Shown: positions 46,291 through 55,849 of the stretch, piece by piece | How the letters are laid out: each line of letters opens with the position of its first letter | How positions within the stretch are numbered: the first letter of the stretch is position 1 | Origin: Algoriphagus sp. | Lineage (GTDB): Bacteria > Bacteroidota > Bacteroidia > Cytophagales > Cyclobacteriaceae | DNA: 64,000 nt | Assembly: GCF_030694375.1 (NCBI RefSeq) | Contig: NZ_JAUXYL010000040.1 | Coordinates: forward strand, 124,001 to 188,000 | Reading direction: 5' to 3' | Position numbers and translations under genes: made by a program | Notes under the pieces: generated by a model | Told to the model about the DNA's origin: nothing | The model's database searches: none | What the model saw: the letters and a program-made list of their open reading frames with translations, nothing else

Positions 46291-47028
46291 ATGAAGATTC
46301 TTGTTTGTATCACACACGTACCGGATACGACTTCCAAGATTCAGTTTACTGCCAACAATACCAAATTTGACACTGCTGGAGTTCAATTCATAATCGGACC
46401 ATACGATGATTATGCTTTAGCAAGAGCTGTGGAGCTTAGAGATCAGACTGGAGGCACCTTGACTGCAATCAATGTCGGAGAAGTGGAGACCGAACCTACC
46501 TTAAGAAAGTCGCTTGCAATAGGAGCCGATGACGCCATTCGGGTCAATTCATTTCCCAAAGATTCCTTTTTTGTTGCCAAACAAATTGCTCATTATGCCA
46601 AAGAAGGCGGTTATGATCTGATTTTGATGGGGCGCGAGTCTATTGACTTCAATGGTGGAATGGTTCATGGTATGGTCGGTGAATTGCTGGGAATGCCTTC
46701 TTTTTCACCAGTGATGAAGCTGGAAGTTGAAGGTACAACTGTGAAAATGGCCCGTGAAATCGAAGGCGGTAAGGAAATGCTGGAAGCTAAACTGCCCCTG
46801 ATTGCAGGATGTCAGGAGCCGATTGCAGAGTGGAAAATTCCAAATATGCGCGGAATCATGTCAGCACGGACCAAACCTCTGAAAGTGGTGGAGCCTGTAA
46901 CGGACGAAACACAAGCAGCGGCAAGTAGCTATCAACTTCCACCGGCCAAAGGTTCTGTAAAGCTAATCGACAAAGACAATGTGGCCGAGCTGGTAAAATT
47001 GCTTAAAAACGAAGCAAAAGTACTTTAA
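46291..47028 (+). CDS. etfB: Electron transfer flavoprotein, beta subunit
   Basis: 245 residues starting MKILVCITHVPDTTSKIQF, a typical EtfB N-terminus. It has the EtfB Rossmann-like fold and AMP-binding sequences (LILMGRESIDFNGG, GMPSFSPVMKLEVEG), and the end SARTKPLKVVEP. It carries electrons from acyl-CoA dehydrogenases to the respiratory chain together with EtfA, encoded 35 bp downstream. Confidence 0.95.
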   Translation: MKILVCITHVPDTTSKIQFTANNTKFDTAGVQFIIGPYDDYALARAVELRDQTGGTLTAINVGEVETEPTLRKSLAIGADDAIRVNSFPKDSFFVAKQIAHYAKEGGYDLILMGRESIDFNGGMVHGMVGELLGMPSFSPVMKLEVEGTTVKMAREIEGGKEMLEAKLPLIAGCQEPIAEWKIPNMRGIMSARTKPLKVVEPVTDETQAAASSYQLPPAKGSVKLIDKDNVAELVKLLKNEAKVL

Positions 47029-47063
47029 TCAAAATTTGGTAAACCCCATTATTTCAAGAAATT

Positions 47064-48032
47064 ATGTCAATTTTAGTATATATCGAACATGCAGAGGGAA
47101 AGGTCAAAAAAACCAGTCTGGAAGCAGTTTCATTTGCAAATAAATTAGCAGCCCAGACAGGAGAAGGCGATGTGATCGCAGTAGCATTGGGTACTGTGGA
47201 TTCGGCTGAGTTGGCTTCTGTTGGTAAGGCAGGTGCGGCAAAAGTGTTGCACGCCGATGATTCCAGGCTGACTGATGGAGTAATTCAGGCTCACGCATCG
47301 GCAGTAGCTCAAGCATTTACTGCCATTGGTACCAAGACTTTGGTTTTGGCCAAATCCTCCCTGGGTGATGCGGTAGCTGCGAGGCTGGCGATTAAACTGA
47401 ATGCAGGTTTAGTATCCAATGTTGTGGAGCTTCCAAATACATCCAATGGTTATGTTGTCAAAAGGAGCATTTATACCGGTAAAGCTTTTGCAGAGACCAC
47501 AATCACTACCGATAATAAAATCCTCGCAGTAAAGAAAAATGCGGTGGATTTGAAAACAGATGGAGGGGATGCCATCGTTGAAAAGCTGTCGGTCAACCTT
47601 TCAGATTCAGATTTTGCTTCGAAAATCATCACTACAGAAAGAGCTACCGGAGAAATTTTACTTCCAGAAGCAGATATTGTGGTGTCTGGCGGTCGTGGAT
47701 TGAAAGGTCCGGAAAACTGGGGTATGATTGAAGATTTGGCCAAGACGCTAGGCGCTGCGACCGGATGTTCTAAGCCTGTATCAGATATTGGATGGAGACC
47801 GCACCATGAGCACGTAGGTCAAACAGGGGTAAAAGTTGCACCTACTTTGTATGTTGCAGTAGGAATTTCAGGAGCGATTCAACATCTTGCAGGGGTTAAT
47901 TCCTCAAAATGCATAGTGGTGATCAACAAAGACCCAGAGGCGCCATTTTTCAAAGCTGCTGATTATGGGATCGTGGGAGATGCTTTTGAGGTGATACCTA
48001 AACTAACTGAGGCACTTAAAGCTGAACTTTAA
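47064..48032 (+). CDS. etfA: Electron transfer flavoprotein, alpha subunit
   Basis: 322 residues. N-terminal domain (1-190) and C-terminal FAD-binding domain with the EtfA signature: VVSGGRGLKGPENWG, then WRPHHEHVGQTGVKVAPTLY and GISGAIQHLAGV. VVINKDPEAPFFKAADYGIV completes the FAD site. It works with EtfB in fatty acid and amino acid oxidation. The next gene begins 5 bp after its stop, so all three may be one operon. Confidence 0.96.
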   Translation: MSILVYIEHAEGKVKKTSLEAVSFANKLAAQTGEGDVIAVALGTVDSAELASVGKAGAAKVLHADDSRLTDGVIQAHASAVAQAFTAIGTKTLVLAKSSLGDAVAARLAIKLNAGLVSNVVELPNTSNGYVVKRSIYTGKAFAETTITTDNKILAVKKNAVDLKTDGGDAIVEKLSVNLSDSDFASKIITTERATGEILLPEADIVVSGGRGLKGPENWGMIEDLAKTLGAATGCSKPVSDIGWRPHHEHVGQTGVKVAPTLYVAVGISGAIQHLAGVNSSKCIVVINKDPEAPFFKAADYGIVGDAFEVIPKLTEALKAEL

Positions 48033-48037
48033 TTTTT

Positions 48038-48637
48038 GTGGAAAAACTGGTAGAACTTGAGATTTTGGGACTTTCTTCCAATCACTCCCAATCAGGGTCG
48101 TTTACCTTGGTTATGGGTGAAGTTGAAGGGAGTAGAAGATTGCCAATAGTCATTGGAATGTTTGAAGCTCAAGCTATAGCTATTGAGATAGAAAAAATTA
48201 TTCCAAATCGACCCATGACGCATGATCTCTTCAGATCTTTTGCTGAAAGTTTCAAATTCAAAATTGACAAAATTGTCATCTCGGATATGAAAGAGGGAGT
48301 CTTCTATGCCAAAATTAATTGTAACAGTGATTCTACTCAGGTTGAAATAGACAGTCGTCCTTCTGATGCTATTGCAATTGCAGTGAGGTTCTCTGCAAGA
48401 ATTTTCTGTTCGGAAAAAGTAATGGCTGAAGCGGCTATTGAATTTACCGAAGAGGACAAAAAGGAGGAAAGTAAAAAGGAAACGAAATCCGAACCTCAAA
48501 AGGTTGCCGTGAAAAAAGAAGGGTCTTTGAAGGATTTCAGCTTGGACAAGTTAAATCAACTGCTCGAGAAGGCCATCAATAATGAAGATTATGAACGGGC
48601 GGCCAGGATTCGAGACGAAATTAATAAGAGAAACTAA
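48038..48637 (+). CDS. DUF151 bifunctional nuclease-family protein with C-terminal UVR motif
   Basis: 199 residues from GTG 48038 (MEKLVELEILGLSSNHSQSG). The DUF151 domain fills about 1-135 (GSRRLPIVIGMFEAQAIAIE, DSRPSDAIAIAVRF). After a Lys/Glu-rich linker the last 35 residues form a UVR motif (LDKLNQLLEKAINNEDYERA). Members of the family cut DNA and RNA in plants, but the bacterial role is unclear. It follows etfA by 5 bp and has a terminator. Confidence 0.9.
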   Translation: MEKLVELEILGLSSNHSQSGSFTLVMGEVEGSRRLPIVIGMFEAQAIAIEIEKIIPNRPMTHDLFRSFAESFKFKIDKIVISDMKEGVFYAKINCNSDSTQVEIDSRPSDAIAIAVRFSARIFCSEKVMAEAAIEFTEEDKKEESKKETKSEPQKVAVKKEGSLKDFSLDKLNQLLEKAINNEDYERAARIRDEINKRN

Positions 48638-48644
48638 TTCATTT

Positions 48645-48672
48645 AAAGCCCGGACTTCTTCGGGCTTTTTTC
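48645..48672 (+). terminator. Rho-independent terminator of the etf operon
   Basis: AAAGCCCG pairs with CGGGCTTT around an 8-nt loop, then TTTTC. It lies 7 bp after the DUF151 gene. Confidence 0.85.
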
Positions 48673-48722
48673 TTGTACTGGTTTGGCCTATTTTTAGCCT
48701 TTCTTTAATTTAATTGGAATTC

Positions 48723-50006
48723 ATGGACTATTTGAGAGGAGCCCTTGGTTTATTTGTTATCGTAGTGGTAGCCTATATTTTTTCATCAAACAGAAAAAGG
48801 ATCGACTGGAGACTAGTCCTGATTGGAATTACGCTTCAACTGGTATTTGGATTTCTTATCACCAAAGTTGAATTAGTTCGTGCTGGCTTTGAATTGCTCT
48901 CTCAAGGATTTGTTAAATTTCTAAGTTTCAGCGGAGCTGGGGCAAGTTTTATCTTTGGAGATCTGGCAGGGGACAGCTTTGGTTTCATCTTTGCCTTTAA
49001 GGTTCTTCCTACGATCATATTCTTTTCCACGGTTTCTTCAGGATTGTACTACCTCGGAATATTGCAAAAAATTGTTTTCGGTATTGCTTGGGTCATGGCC
49101 CGAACCATGAGGCTCTCTGGTCCCGAATCACTTTCAGCTGCCGGTAATATATTTCTCGGACAAACAGAAGCCCCACTTTTAGTGAGGCCATTTATTCCAA
49201 CTATGAGCAAGTCGGAATTGATGTGTCTCATGACTGGAGGAATGGCAACCATAGCTGGAGGTGTCTTGGCTGGATATGTGGCTTTTCTTGGAGGAGAAAG
49301 TCTGGAGGAGCAAAGTAAATTTGCAGCATACCTGCTCGGAGCAAGTATTATGAATGCGCCTGCTGCGATTGTATTATCAAAGATTTTTATTCCTGAAACT
49401 GAAAAAGAAATCAAACAGGATAAGCTTGAAGTGAACGAAGAAGCAATGGGGGTCAATTTGATTGATGCAATGTCTATCGGCGCTGCTGAAGGCTTAAAAC
49501 TTGCTCTAAATGTAGGAGGGATGCTACTTGCATTCATTGCTGTAATTGCGGCTGTCAATTTTGGTCTTAGTGGACTGATTGGGGAGTACACCGGATTAAA
49601 TTCATTTGTAGAAAGCTCCACGAATGGGCAATTCAAGGGGTTTTCGCTCGAATATATCTTTGGTCAGATGTTCCGGGTTTTCGCTTGGGTAATTGGCGTA
49701 GATTGGGTGGATACCTTGCAGGTTGGCAGTCTTTTGGGTCAGAAAACCGTGATCAACGAATTTGTCGCTTACTTGAGTTTGGCAGATATGAAAGAAGCCG
49801 GAACCTTAAGCACCAAGTCTGTGGTGATCGCAACATATGCACTTTGTGGTTTTTCAAATTTTAGCTCGATTGCAATCCAATTGGGTGGAATCTCCATTAT
49901 TGCACCAAATCAGCAGGGCAACCTAAGTCGCTTAGGATTTAAGTCTTTGGCGGCGGCATCCTTGGCATGCCTAATGACTGCAACCATTGCAGGAATGCTA
50001 TTTTAA
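48723..50006 (+). CDS. Nucleoside transporter, CNT (NupC) family
   Basis: 427 residues from ATG 48723. About ten hydrophobic segments. CNT motifs are visible: GNIFLGQTEAPLLVRPFI, KSELMCLMTGGMATIAGGVL, and LCGFSNFSSIAIQLGGI near the C-terminus, which form the nucleoside site. It imports nucleosides with Na+ or H+. Single gene with a terminator; no nucleoside catabolic gene adjoins it. Confidence 0.93.
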   Translation: MDYLRGALGLFVIVVVAYIFSSNRKRIDWRLVLIGITLQLVFGFLITKVELVRAGFELLSQGFVKFLSFSGAGASFIFGDLAGDSFGFIFAFKVLPTIIFFSTVSSGLYYLGILQKIVFGIAWVMARTMRLSGPESLSAAGNIFLGQTEAPLLVRPFIPTMSKSELMCLMTGGMATIAGGVLAGYVAFLGGESLEEQSKFAAYLLGASIMNAPAAIVLSKIFIPETEKEIKQDKLEVNEEAMGVNLIDAMSIGAAEGLKLALNVGGMLLAFIAVIAAVNFGLSGLIGEYTGLNSFVESSTNGQFKGFSLEYIFGQMFRVFAWVIGVDWVDTLQVGSLLGQKTVINEFVAYLSLADMKEAGTLSTKSVVIATYALCGFSNFSSIAIQLGGISIIAPNQQGNLSRLGFKSLAAASLACLMTATIAGMLF

Positions 50007-50027
50007 AGGCCTTAATAAAAATCAAAC

Positions 50028-50060
50028 AAGCCCGATTTTCATCAAAATCGGGCTTTTTTG
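50028..50060 (+). terminator. Rho-independent terminator of the nucleoside transporter gene
   Basis: AAGCCCGATTTT pairs perfectly with AAAATCGGGCTT (12 bp, 4-nt loop), followed by TTTTG. Confidence 0.85.
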
Positions 50061-50119
50061 TTTAGTGCACTATTGTGACGGTTTTGACCCTAAAACTTGG
50101 TGTTAGCTTCTATAGTTTA

Positions 50120-51631
50120 CTATTGGTGCTCGTCCCGCAGCAGGTCATTTACGGTCTTTACAGGATTGAAAGTGATCAATGGAACTTCAACAAAAAGGGT
50201 ATTCCAGCCCGCCATCGCCCCATTCCAAAGTCCCGGAAGTTCCAGTGCTTTAAGATCTCGACCGCTTTTCGATTTTTCTGTGATAAAGCCCGTCTGCATG
50301 TCTCTGAATTTCAAAAGATCGAATGAATGACCTTTGTAATCTTTGGTTCCGCATACCAAATCAACAGGATTGAAATGAGTGGAAGCGCTAAAATGTTTTT
50401 TTGAATTAGGGTCATTTAAGTCAATTTGAGCTGTTTCAAGGATTTGAAGTGATAGTGAGCCATCCTCTTCCTCAATCCAAAACGGACCACCTCCGGGTTC
50501 TCCTGTGTTTTTCACCATTCCGCATACCCGAATCGGACGGTTAAGTTTTCCTTTCAAAAAGCCTGCAACTTCTTCTAATGATCCGGAGGAGATTGGAGCA
50601 GGAATTTTACCCCCCAAATCCGCATTGTACACTTGGGCAGCAAAGCCTACACTTTCGTGATCAATAGCCAAATCCAGTCCCCTTAATGCTTCAAAGACTT
50701 TTTCCTGCACTTCCAAAAGTATACCTGCTATCGCCATTTTGAAGGTTTTGGTAGGCTCTTTCAATCGGTCAGGAACCACATTGTCGATGTTTTTGATGAA
50801 AATCAGATCGGCATTGATGTCATTTAGATTTTCCAACAAAGCCCCGTGACCGGCAGGCCGGAATAGTAAATTTCTGTCTTCTTCCTCGAATGGTTCATTT
50901 TCCATCGTCACAGCAATTGTATCAGTGGACTTCTTTTGCTGAGAATAGGTGACTTCAAACTCCACACCGCTGGAGGCCTTTAATCCGGGAAGTACCTTGC
51001 CGATTTCGGTTTTAAATTTCTCCTCATGCTCAGGTGAAACTGTAAAATGAATTTTGACTGTGTTGCCTTTGCCAATTCCGTACTGTAAACCTTCTACTAA
51101 ATGCTCCTGTGCAGGAGTTCTGTTTTCAGAAGGATACGCATGAAATCGCAATAGTCCTTTTGGTAAATTACCGTAACCCAGGCCTTCATCAGAAAGTAAC
51201 TCGTTGACGATGCTTTTATAATCTTTGGCATCGAGGCAAGATTGAAGACTGTTTCCTTTTGACTTTAAGGAATCATCCAAATCTGTAAAAAAAGCAAATT
51301 TGGAAAGATTCGAAATGAATTTTTGGACAAAACTGCTTTTGGAAAGGTCGCCATCACTTTCAAGAAATGAGAACAAATCCTTAAACATTCTGGATGCCGC
51401 ACCCGATGCCGGCACAAATTTCACCACATCAATTTTTGAAGCTTTTTCAGGGTAGGTTTGGCTGAAATGAGCCAATTCCGATTCGGAAAGGACTTTGATG
51501 CCATCTACCGGGGTGGCTGGAGCAGTTATTTTCAAAAATGGAAATCCGTTTTTGAAATTTTCAATTTGTTGGACGACAATATCAGGATTCATGCCCTGTG
51601 CCAGCACTTTATCTTTGAGGCCTGTATTCAT
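50120..51631 (-). CDS. DUF4301 protein, nucleotide-sugar pyrophosphorylase-like
   Basis: 503 residues, soluble. The N-terminal part has a modified nucleotidyltransferase signature, KFVPASGAASRMFKDL (71-86; compare GGxGTRL). Later FRPAGHGALLENLNDI and LIFIKNIDNVVPD resemble the UDP-sugar pyrophosphorylase site (PPGHGD..L and NxDN). This is DUF4301, common in Bacteroidota and of unknown substrate. A sugar-nucleotide role is inferred. Preceded by a TAnnTTTG match at 51655-51662. Confidence 0.8.
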   Translation of the reverse strand: MNTGLKDKVLAQGMNPDIVVQQIENFKNGFPFLKITAPATPVDGIKVLSESELAHFSQTYPEKASKIDVVKFVPASGAASRMFKDLFSFLESDGDLSKSSFVQKFISNLSKFAFFTDLDDSLKSKGNSLQSCLDAKDYKSIVNELLSDEGLGYGNLPKGLLRFHAYPSENRTPAQEHLVEGLQYGIGKGNTVKIHFTVSPEHEEKFKTEIGKVLPGLKASSGVEFEVTYSQQKKSTDTIAVTMENEPFEEEDRNLLFRPAGHGALLENLNDINADLIFIKNIDNVVPDRLKEPTKTFKMAIAGILLEVQEKVFEALRGLDLAIDHESVGFAAQVYNADLGGKIPAPISSGSLEEVAGFLKGKLNRPIRVCGMVKNTGEPGGGPFWIEEEDGSLSLQILETAQIDLNDPNSKKHFSASTHFNPVDLVCGTKDYKGHSFDLLKFRDMQTGFITEKSKSGRDLKALELPGLWNGAMAGWNTLFVEVPLITFNPVKTVNDLLRDEHQ

Positions 51632-51654
51632 GGTTTTATGGGTTATAAAAGTTG

Positions 51655-51662
51655 CAAATGTA
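51655..51662 (-). promoter_or_regulatory. Promoter -7 element for the DUF4301 gene
   Basis: TACATTTG on the minus strand, a perfect TAnnTTTG box, 23 bp before the ATG. The nearest TTTG (51688-51691) is 25 bp upstream, longer than the usual spacing. Confidence 0.4.
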
Positions 51663-51741
51663 AGATAACAGGCTTCTGGGCTTAGCTCAAATTCGCCTTG
51701 CTATTTTTCAAAAAAAACTTAGAGAATCAATCCCCAATTCC

Positions 51742-52497
51742 TTAAAATCCCATTCTTTTCAAAAACTCCTCCCGTTTTCCGGGAGAAATACTGACCTGCT
51801 TGTCGTTGTTCATCAAAATGTAACCACCCTCCGCCCTTACAAATTTTTTCACCTCCCCAAGATTTATCAAAAAGCTATTGTGAACACGCATGAAATTGCT
51901 GTCCTGAAGCATGTTTTCGTATTCTTTTAGGTTTTTGCTTACAACCAGTTTTCTTCTATCAGTCAAATGGAAGTCGGTATAAGAGCCATTTGCTTCGCAA
52001 AATAATATTTCCTTTGTTGGAATGAATTCAATTCCTTCAGCAGTCGAAAGACAGATTTTTCGATTTTCTTTCGTTCCGTCTTTAATGTTACTTAAAAGAT
52101 TTTCGAGTAGAATTTTCCGGTTTTCGGATTCCCTTAGTTTTTTGGCTTTTTGAACTGAAATGATCAGCTCTTCCAGATCGATTGGTTTCAGCAAATAGTC
52201 GATTGAACTGAACTTGATTGCTTTGATCGCATAGTGCTCAAAAGCTGTAGTAAAAATCAAATGGAAATCAAGATGTTGAACTTTTTGAAGGACCTCAAAA
52301 CCTGTCCCTGTTTGCAATTCGATATCCATAAAAACCAAGTCTGGGCGCTGTTGGGAGATTTTTTCCACCGCCTCGGTGACATTTGAAGCGGTGTCCAAGA
52401 CCTCAACTTCAGGGCAATATTCTTGCAAAAAACTCCTCAAAGTTTCCCTGCTGTGATATTCATCTTCAACGATGATTACATTTAGTTTAGGACTCAT
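51742..52497 (-). CDS. LytTR-family response regulator
   Basis: 251 residues. Receiver domain (1-120): acidic pocket E11/D12, phosphoacceptor Asp58 (LVFMDIELQTGTGFEVL) and Lys in DYLLKPIDL. The LytTR DNA-binding domain follows (about 145-250: IPTKEILFCEANGSYTDFHL, MRVHNSFLINLGEVKKF). Its start overlaps the stop of the LytS-like kinase gene by 4 bp, so the two form a cognate pair. Target genes unknown. Confidence 0.95.
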   Translation of the reverse strand: MSPKLNVIIVEDEYHSRETLRSFLQEYCPEVEVLDTASNVTEAVEKISQQRPDLVFMDIELQTGTGFEVLQKVQHLDFHLIFTTAFEHYAIKAIKFSSIDYLLKPIDLEELIISVQKAKKLRESENRKILLENLLSNIKDGTKENRKICLSTAEGIEFIPTKEILFCEANGSYTDFHLTDRRKLVVSKNLKEYENMLQDSNFMRVHNSFLINLGEVKKFVRAEGGYILMNNDKQVSISPGKREEFLKRMGF

Positions 52498-54314
52498 TGT
52501 TTTGGCAGTTTAATGGAGATTTTTGTTCCTTCATCCAGGTCTTCGATAATAATTTGAGGTTGATTACCAATTTCATTTACCATCTTAAGGCGTTCTTCAG
52601 TGAGAGTCATCCCCCGTGAAGGTCGATGAATGTTACCCTTTGCAGCAGCAGAAGCATTTCTTCCGATTCCATTGTCTTCTACTTCGCAAAGAATATGGGT
52701 CCTTTTGTCAAAAAAACGAATCCAAACCTTACGGTCCCCAAACTGTTTGGGCATCAGACCATGTTTGATTGCATTTTCCACGAAAGGCTGCACAATCAGC
52801 ATCGGAACTTCCTGGTAGTTTAATTCTGAGTTTTTAGGGAAATCAATTTCATAAGAAAAGCTGTGATCAAATCTTAGCGATTCGAGATCAAGGTAGACTC
52901 GAAGAAGTTCGACTTCTTTTTCCAATGTCACATGTATATCAATGGAGTTTTCTAAAATCTGCCTCACAAATTTGCTGAATTTGGAGAGGTAAGAGAGGGC
53001 AGCATCTTTTTGGCCGCTGTTGATCAAATGCTGAATTGAACTTAGGCTGTTGAATATAAAATGGGGATTGATTTGTGCACGTAGCGCACCCAATTTGGTC
53101 TGAAAAGCATCTTTTTCAGCTGATTGCTTTTCTTGGCTTATGGTTTTGATTTTGTAAGAAAGCCCAAGCGCAAAAATGGTGCTTTCTATGGCCGAACCTG
53201 CAATCATGTAATCTAATTTTAGGAAAAACATGGTCATCAATGCACCTGATGTGAAGATCAAGGTACCGGCAATGACAAAGTATTTGAGTTTTGTAGGGTA
53301 GAAAAACCAGAGATAGATAACTCCGAATAAAGCAAAACCAGCCATGAAATAGCGTTGTACGTCCATCAATTGAGATTGAAATAGACTGTAAGGATTGAAA
53401 AATATGATAATTGAGTTGATCAATACCATCCCCATTAGCATCAGCGCTATTCCTTTGACAAGGTGGTCAAATGTGGGAGTTACTCGGGGAAATTCCAGAA
53501 AATATCGGATAAACAACAGATAAAAAAGATTGATCAGCAACTGAGAGACAGTGGTCAGCCAAAAGTAAAACCATGGAAAGTCAAACCCGAAATAATACGC
53601 AAGATTTGGGCTGATTCGAGAATAATAGATTAGTTGAAATAATAGAAAGGCCCCATAATAAATGAATTGATACTCCTTGACATAAATGAAGAGGATCAGA
53701 TTAAATATCATCAAAACGGCTGCTACACCTAAAAAGAAATAGGCCAGTACCTGAACTTTGAAGGAGTTTGGACCTATATAACCCGCCAAAAGATTATGTG
53801 CTTCTGGAGTAGAAAAGGCAAAAATCTTTTTATCCAAATCAGGGGTACCTCTTAAGTATCTAGACTTGATAAAGAGCTTAGTGCTGTCAAAAAGATCAGA
53901 AACTGATATTGGAACATAATGAAGATTCTGATGTTTGCTTCGCTTCAGGTCATTCTCAGCCATCAGTGTCAGGTTGAGTTCTTTAATTTTTCCTGAAGAG
54001 AATAGGTACAATTGACTAATCTCCACACCTCCGGGATAAAAATAGATCGTGTCAGCCTGATTAATAATTTTCGAATGAGCTGAAAAATCGACTTCAAACC
54101 AGTATTCATAATTTCGGTGAGCAATACCAGGAGGCTCCTTTTGATTAAATAGTCCATTTGAGGATAGGTCTAAAATGGAATCAATGTTGGCTGGATTTTC
54201 TAGCCGTAGAACCCTAGGGACCAGAGTCACCTGGTAACTTGCTGATAAGTCTTGAGCAAATGCAGTTGTCGCCAGGAGGAAAAAATGGAATAGTAAAAAA
54301 TTAGTGATCTTCAT
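52494..54314 (-). CDS. Membrane sensor histidine kinase, 7TMR-DISM type (LytS-like kinase)
   Basis: 606 residues. A signal peptide (1-21) precedes a periplasmic 7TMR-DISM extracellular domain (about 25-175), seven membrane helices (about 185-385), a short coil, then a His_kinase domain with His418 in AQINPHFIFNSLSS. The HATPase keeps the N-box Asn (PFVENAIKHG, Asn514) and G1 (EDNGIGRN, Asp547), so the kinase should be active. It probably senses a surface ligand and signals through the LytTR regulator, with which it overlaps by 4 bp. Confidence 0.93.
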   Translation of the reverse strand: MKITNFLLFHFFLLATTAFAQDLSASYQVTLVPRVLRLENPANIDSILDLSSNGLFNQKEPPGIAHRNYEYWFEVDFSAHSKIINQADTIYFYPGGVEISQLYLFSSGKIKELNLTLMAENDLKRSKHQNLHYVPISVSDLFDSTKLFIKSRYLRGTPDLDKKIFAFSTPEAHNLLAGYIGPNSFKVQVLAYFFLGVAAVLMIFNLILFIYVKEYQFIYYGAFLLFQLIYYSRISPNLAYYFGFDFPWFYFWLTTVSQLLINLFYLLFIRYFLEFPRVTPTFDHLVKGIALMLMGMVLINSIIIFFNPYSLFQSQLMDVQRYFMAGFALFGVIYLWFFYPTKLKYFVIAGTLIFTSGALMTMFFLKLDYMIAGSAIESTIFALGLSYKIKTISQEKQSAEKDAFQTKLGALRAQINPHFIFNSLSSIQHLINSGQKDAALSYLSKFSKFVRQILENSIDIHVTLEKEVELLRVYLDLESLRFDHSFSYEIDFPKNSELNYQEVPMLIVQPFVENAIKHGLMPKQFGDRKVWIRFFDKRTHILCEVEDNGIGRNASAAAKGNIHRPSRGMTLTEERLKMVNEIGNQPQIIIEDLDEGTKISIKLPKQ

Positions 54315-54316
54315 TA

Positions 54317-55504
54317 TTATGCAAGATTTGGAAACCGGATATGAACAGCTTTACACTCATCTATTTCATCAGGACAAGTTTGCAAGCCCACTTTACTTGT
54401 AATCTCAAAGGGCCTGATTTCATTCAAAAGTGAAATATAATCTTGCCAAGACGTGATTGATTTGAAGTAATCGGAATCAATGTCTTGTCCTTTTGCCTTT
54501 ACCTTGTTGTTTATCAGTACCTTAAGATCTACTTTTTCTTTCTCAAGTGAAAATTCAATTTGGATTCCCAGGTTTCCGTCTGAAAGGTGAATTTGCTCTT
54601 CCAATAAATTCTCAATGAGACTTTGGACGATAATGGAAGGGATTTTAGCCTGAGGATACTCCATTAGGCCTTTGCTGATTACGTTGTATCGAAGTTTTTC
54701 TCCATACCTCAAGCTTTGAAGCTGCAGGTACCAATCGATCATCTGGATCTCCTCTGAAACCAAAACTGAATCTTTCTGAAGTTGTAAAAGAAAATATCTG
54801 AGCAGTTTGCCGAAAATGCTCAAGAAGCGCAAAGAGGATCGCTTATCCTCTGTGAGAATGTAATGTTGAATCGCATTAAGTGAGTTAAATACAAAATGAG
54901 GACTCAACTGAGCCGAAATTGCCTCAATTTGAAGCCGAGCTGCTTTTTGCTGAATCTTCCATCGCTCAAATTGCTCAGCTTTTGCCTTTTTTTCGGCTCG
55001 GATTCGAGCAATTTGTCCAGCGTAGATAGACGCTACAGAAAGCAGGATTCGTACGTGTTGTGTTGTGAAAAAGTCAATTTCGGAGTTTTCACTGTCGATC
55101 ACACCGATCACCTTCCCTTCCAGAAGAATTGGTACGGTGATTTCTGAAAGTCTAAACTGATCATCTTTAATATAAGCAGGTTCTTTTCTTGTGTCTGGGA
55201 CAATCAAAGGGAGACCCGTTTGCGCAACTTTCCCAGTTACACCTTTCCCCACCGGGATCTTGATCGCATTCAACAGTTGGTTTCCTTCAGGGTTTTTGGG
55301 GCCTAAGGCTGCCTTTTGAACCAAATACTCTCCAGACTCATCCAGGAGATAAACCACTGCATCCTCGAAACCTAAAATTGAAATGCAGTTTCTTACCATA
55401 TCCCAAAGAATCTCCTCCTCAGATTCCATCGAAAACATGGAGGAGGAAAAGTGAAATAGAATCTCTTCGATTTCATTGGGTTGAATGGTCTTCATCAAAT
55501 TCAT
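54317..55504 (-). CDS. GAF-domain sensor with LytS-type kinase domain whose ATPase part is degraded
   Basis: 395 residues, soluble. GAF domain at about 20-175 (PVGKGVTGKVAQTGLPLIVP, VIGVIDSENSEIDFF), then a coil and a His_kinase domain with His203 (SAQLSPHFVFNSLNAIQHYI). The ATP-binding part is degenerate: the N-box reads VQSLIENLLEEQ instead of VENAIKHG, and G1 and G2 motifs are missing (LINNKVKAKG). It may be a pseudokinase that binds or modulates the kinase encoded 2 bp downstream. First gene of the three-gene operon. Confidence 0.85.
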   Translation of the reverse strand: MNLMKTIQPNEIEEILFHFSSSMFSMESEEEILWDMVRNCISILGFEDAVVYLLDESGEYLVQKAALGPKNPEGNQLLNAIKIPVGKGVTGKVAQTGLPLIVPDTRKEPAYIKDDQFRLSEITVPILLEGKVIGVIDSENSEIDFFTTQHVRILLSVASIYAGQIARIRAEKKAKAEQFERWKIQQKAARLQIEAISAQLSPHFVFNSLNAIQHYILTEDKRSSLRFLSIFGKLLRYFLLQLQKDSVLVSEEIQMIDWYLQLQSLRYGEKLRYNVISKGLMEYPQAKIPSIIVQSLIENLLEEQIHLSDGNLGIQIEFSLEKEKVDLKVLINNKVKAKGQDIDSDYFKSITSWQDYISLLNEIRPFEITSKVGLQTCPDEIDECKAVHIRFPNLA

Positions 55505-55849
55505 TTTCAGCGAATTTAAGATACAGCTTTTGACGCTTTTTGATTAAGGCAGCGGACTGAATAGTTTGAAAGCTACCAATCAGTAAGTCCTAAATTCCAT
55601 TCAATTGACAGATTGGGTTTTTCGGTTGATGAAATAAAATTTTGAATAGATAAGTCCAAAAGACATGCGAAAAATCAGTTTACAACGATAATTCAAGCTT
55701 TTCTAGTTAGAAAAAATAAAAGTAGAATTCCATCAATTGAAACTGTCCATTGGTGAATTCTTCGCTATCAAGGATGTATAGCTCCGGTAAGTTTGAATCA
55801 GTAAAAGGGAAAATCCCTGAAATGAAACAAATTCAAATCTTATTACATC
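55505..55849. other. 345-bp divergent promoter region
   Basis: It separates the sensor operon and the lipoprotein gene. A perfect TAnnTTTG box (55788-55795) serves the plus side. A short inverted repeat AGGGA-AAA-TCCCT (55806-55818) follows it. I see no ORF. Confidence 0.6.
55788..55795 (+). promoter_or_regulatory. Promoter -7 element for the lipoprotein gene
   Basis: TAAGTTTG, a perfect TAnnTTTG box 54 bp before the ATG. No convincing TTTG is seen at the normal distance upstream. The inverted repeat at 55806-55818 lies close to the expected start of transcription. Confidence 0.4.
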
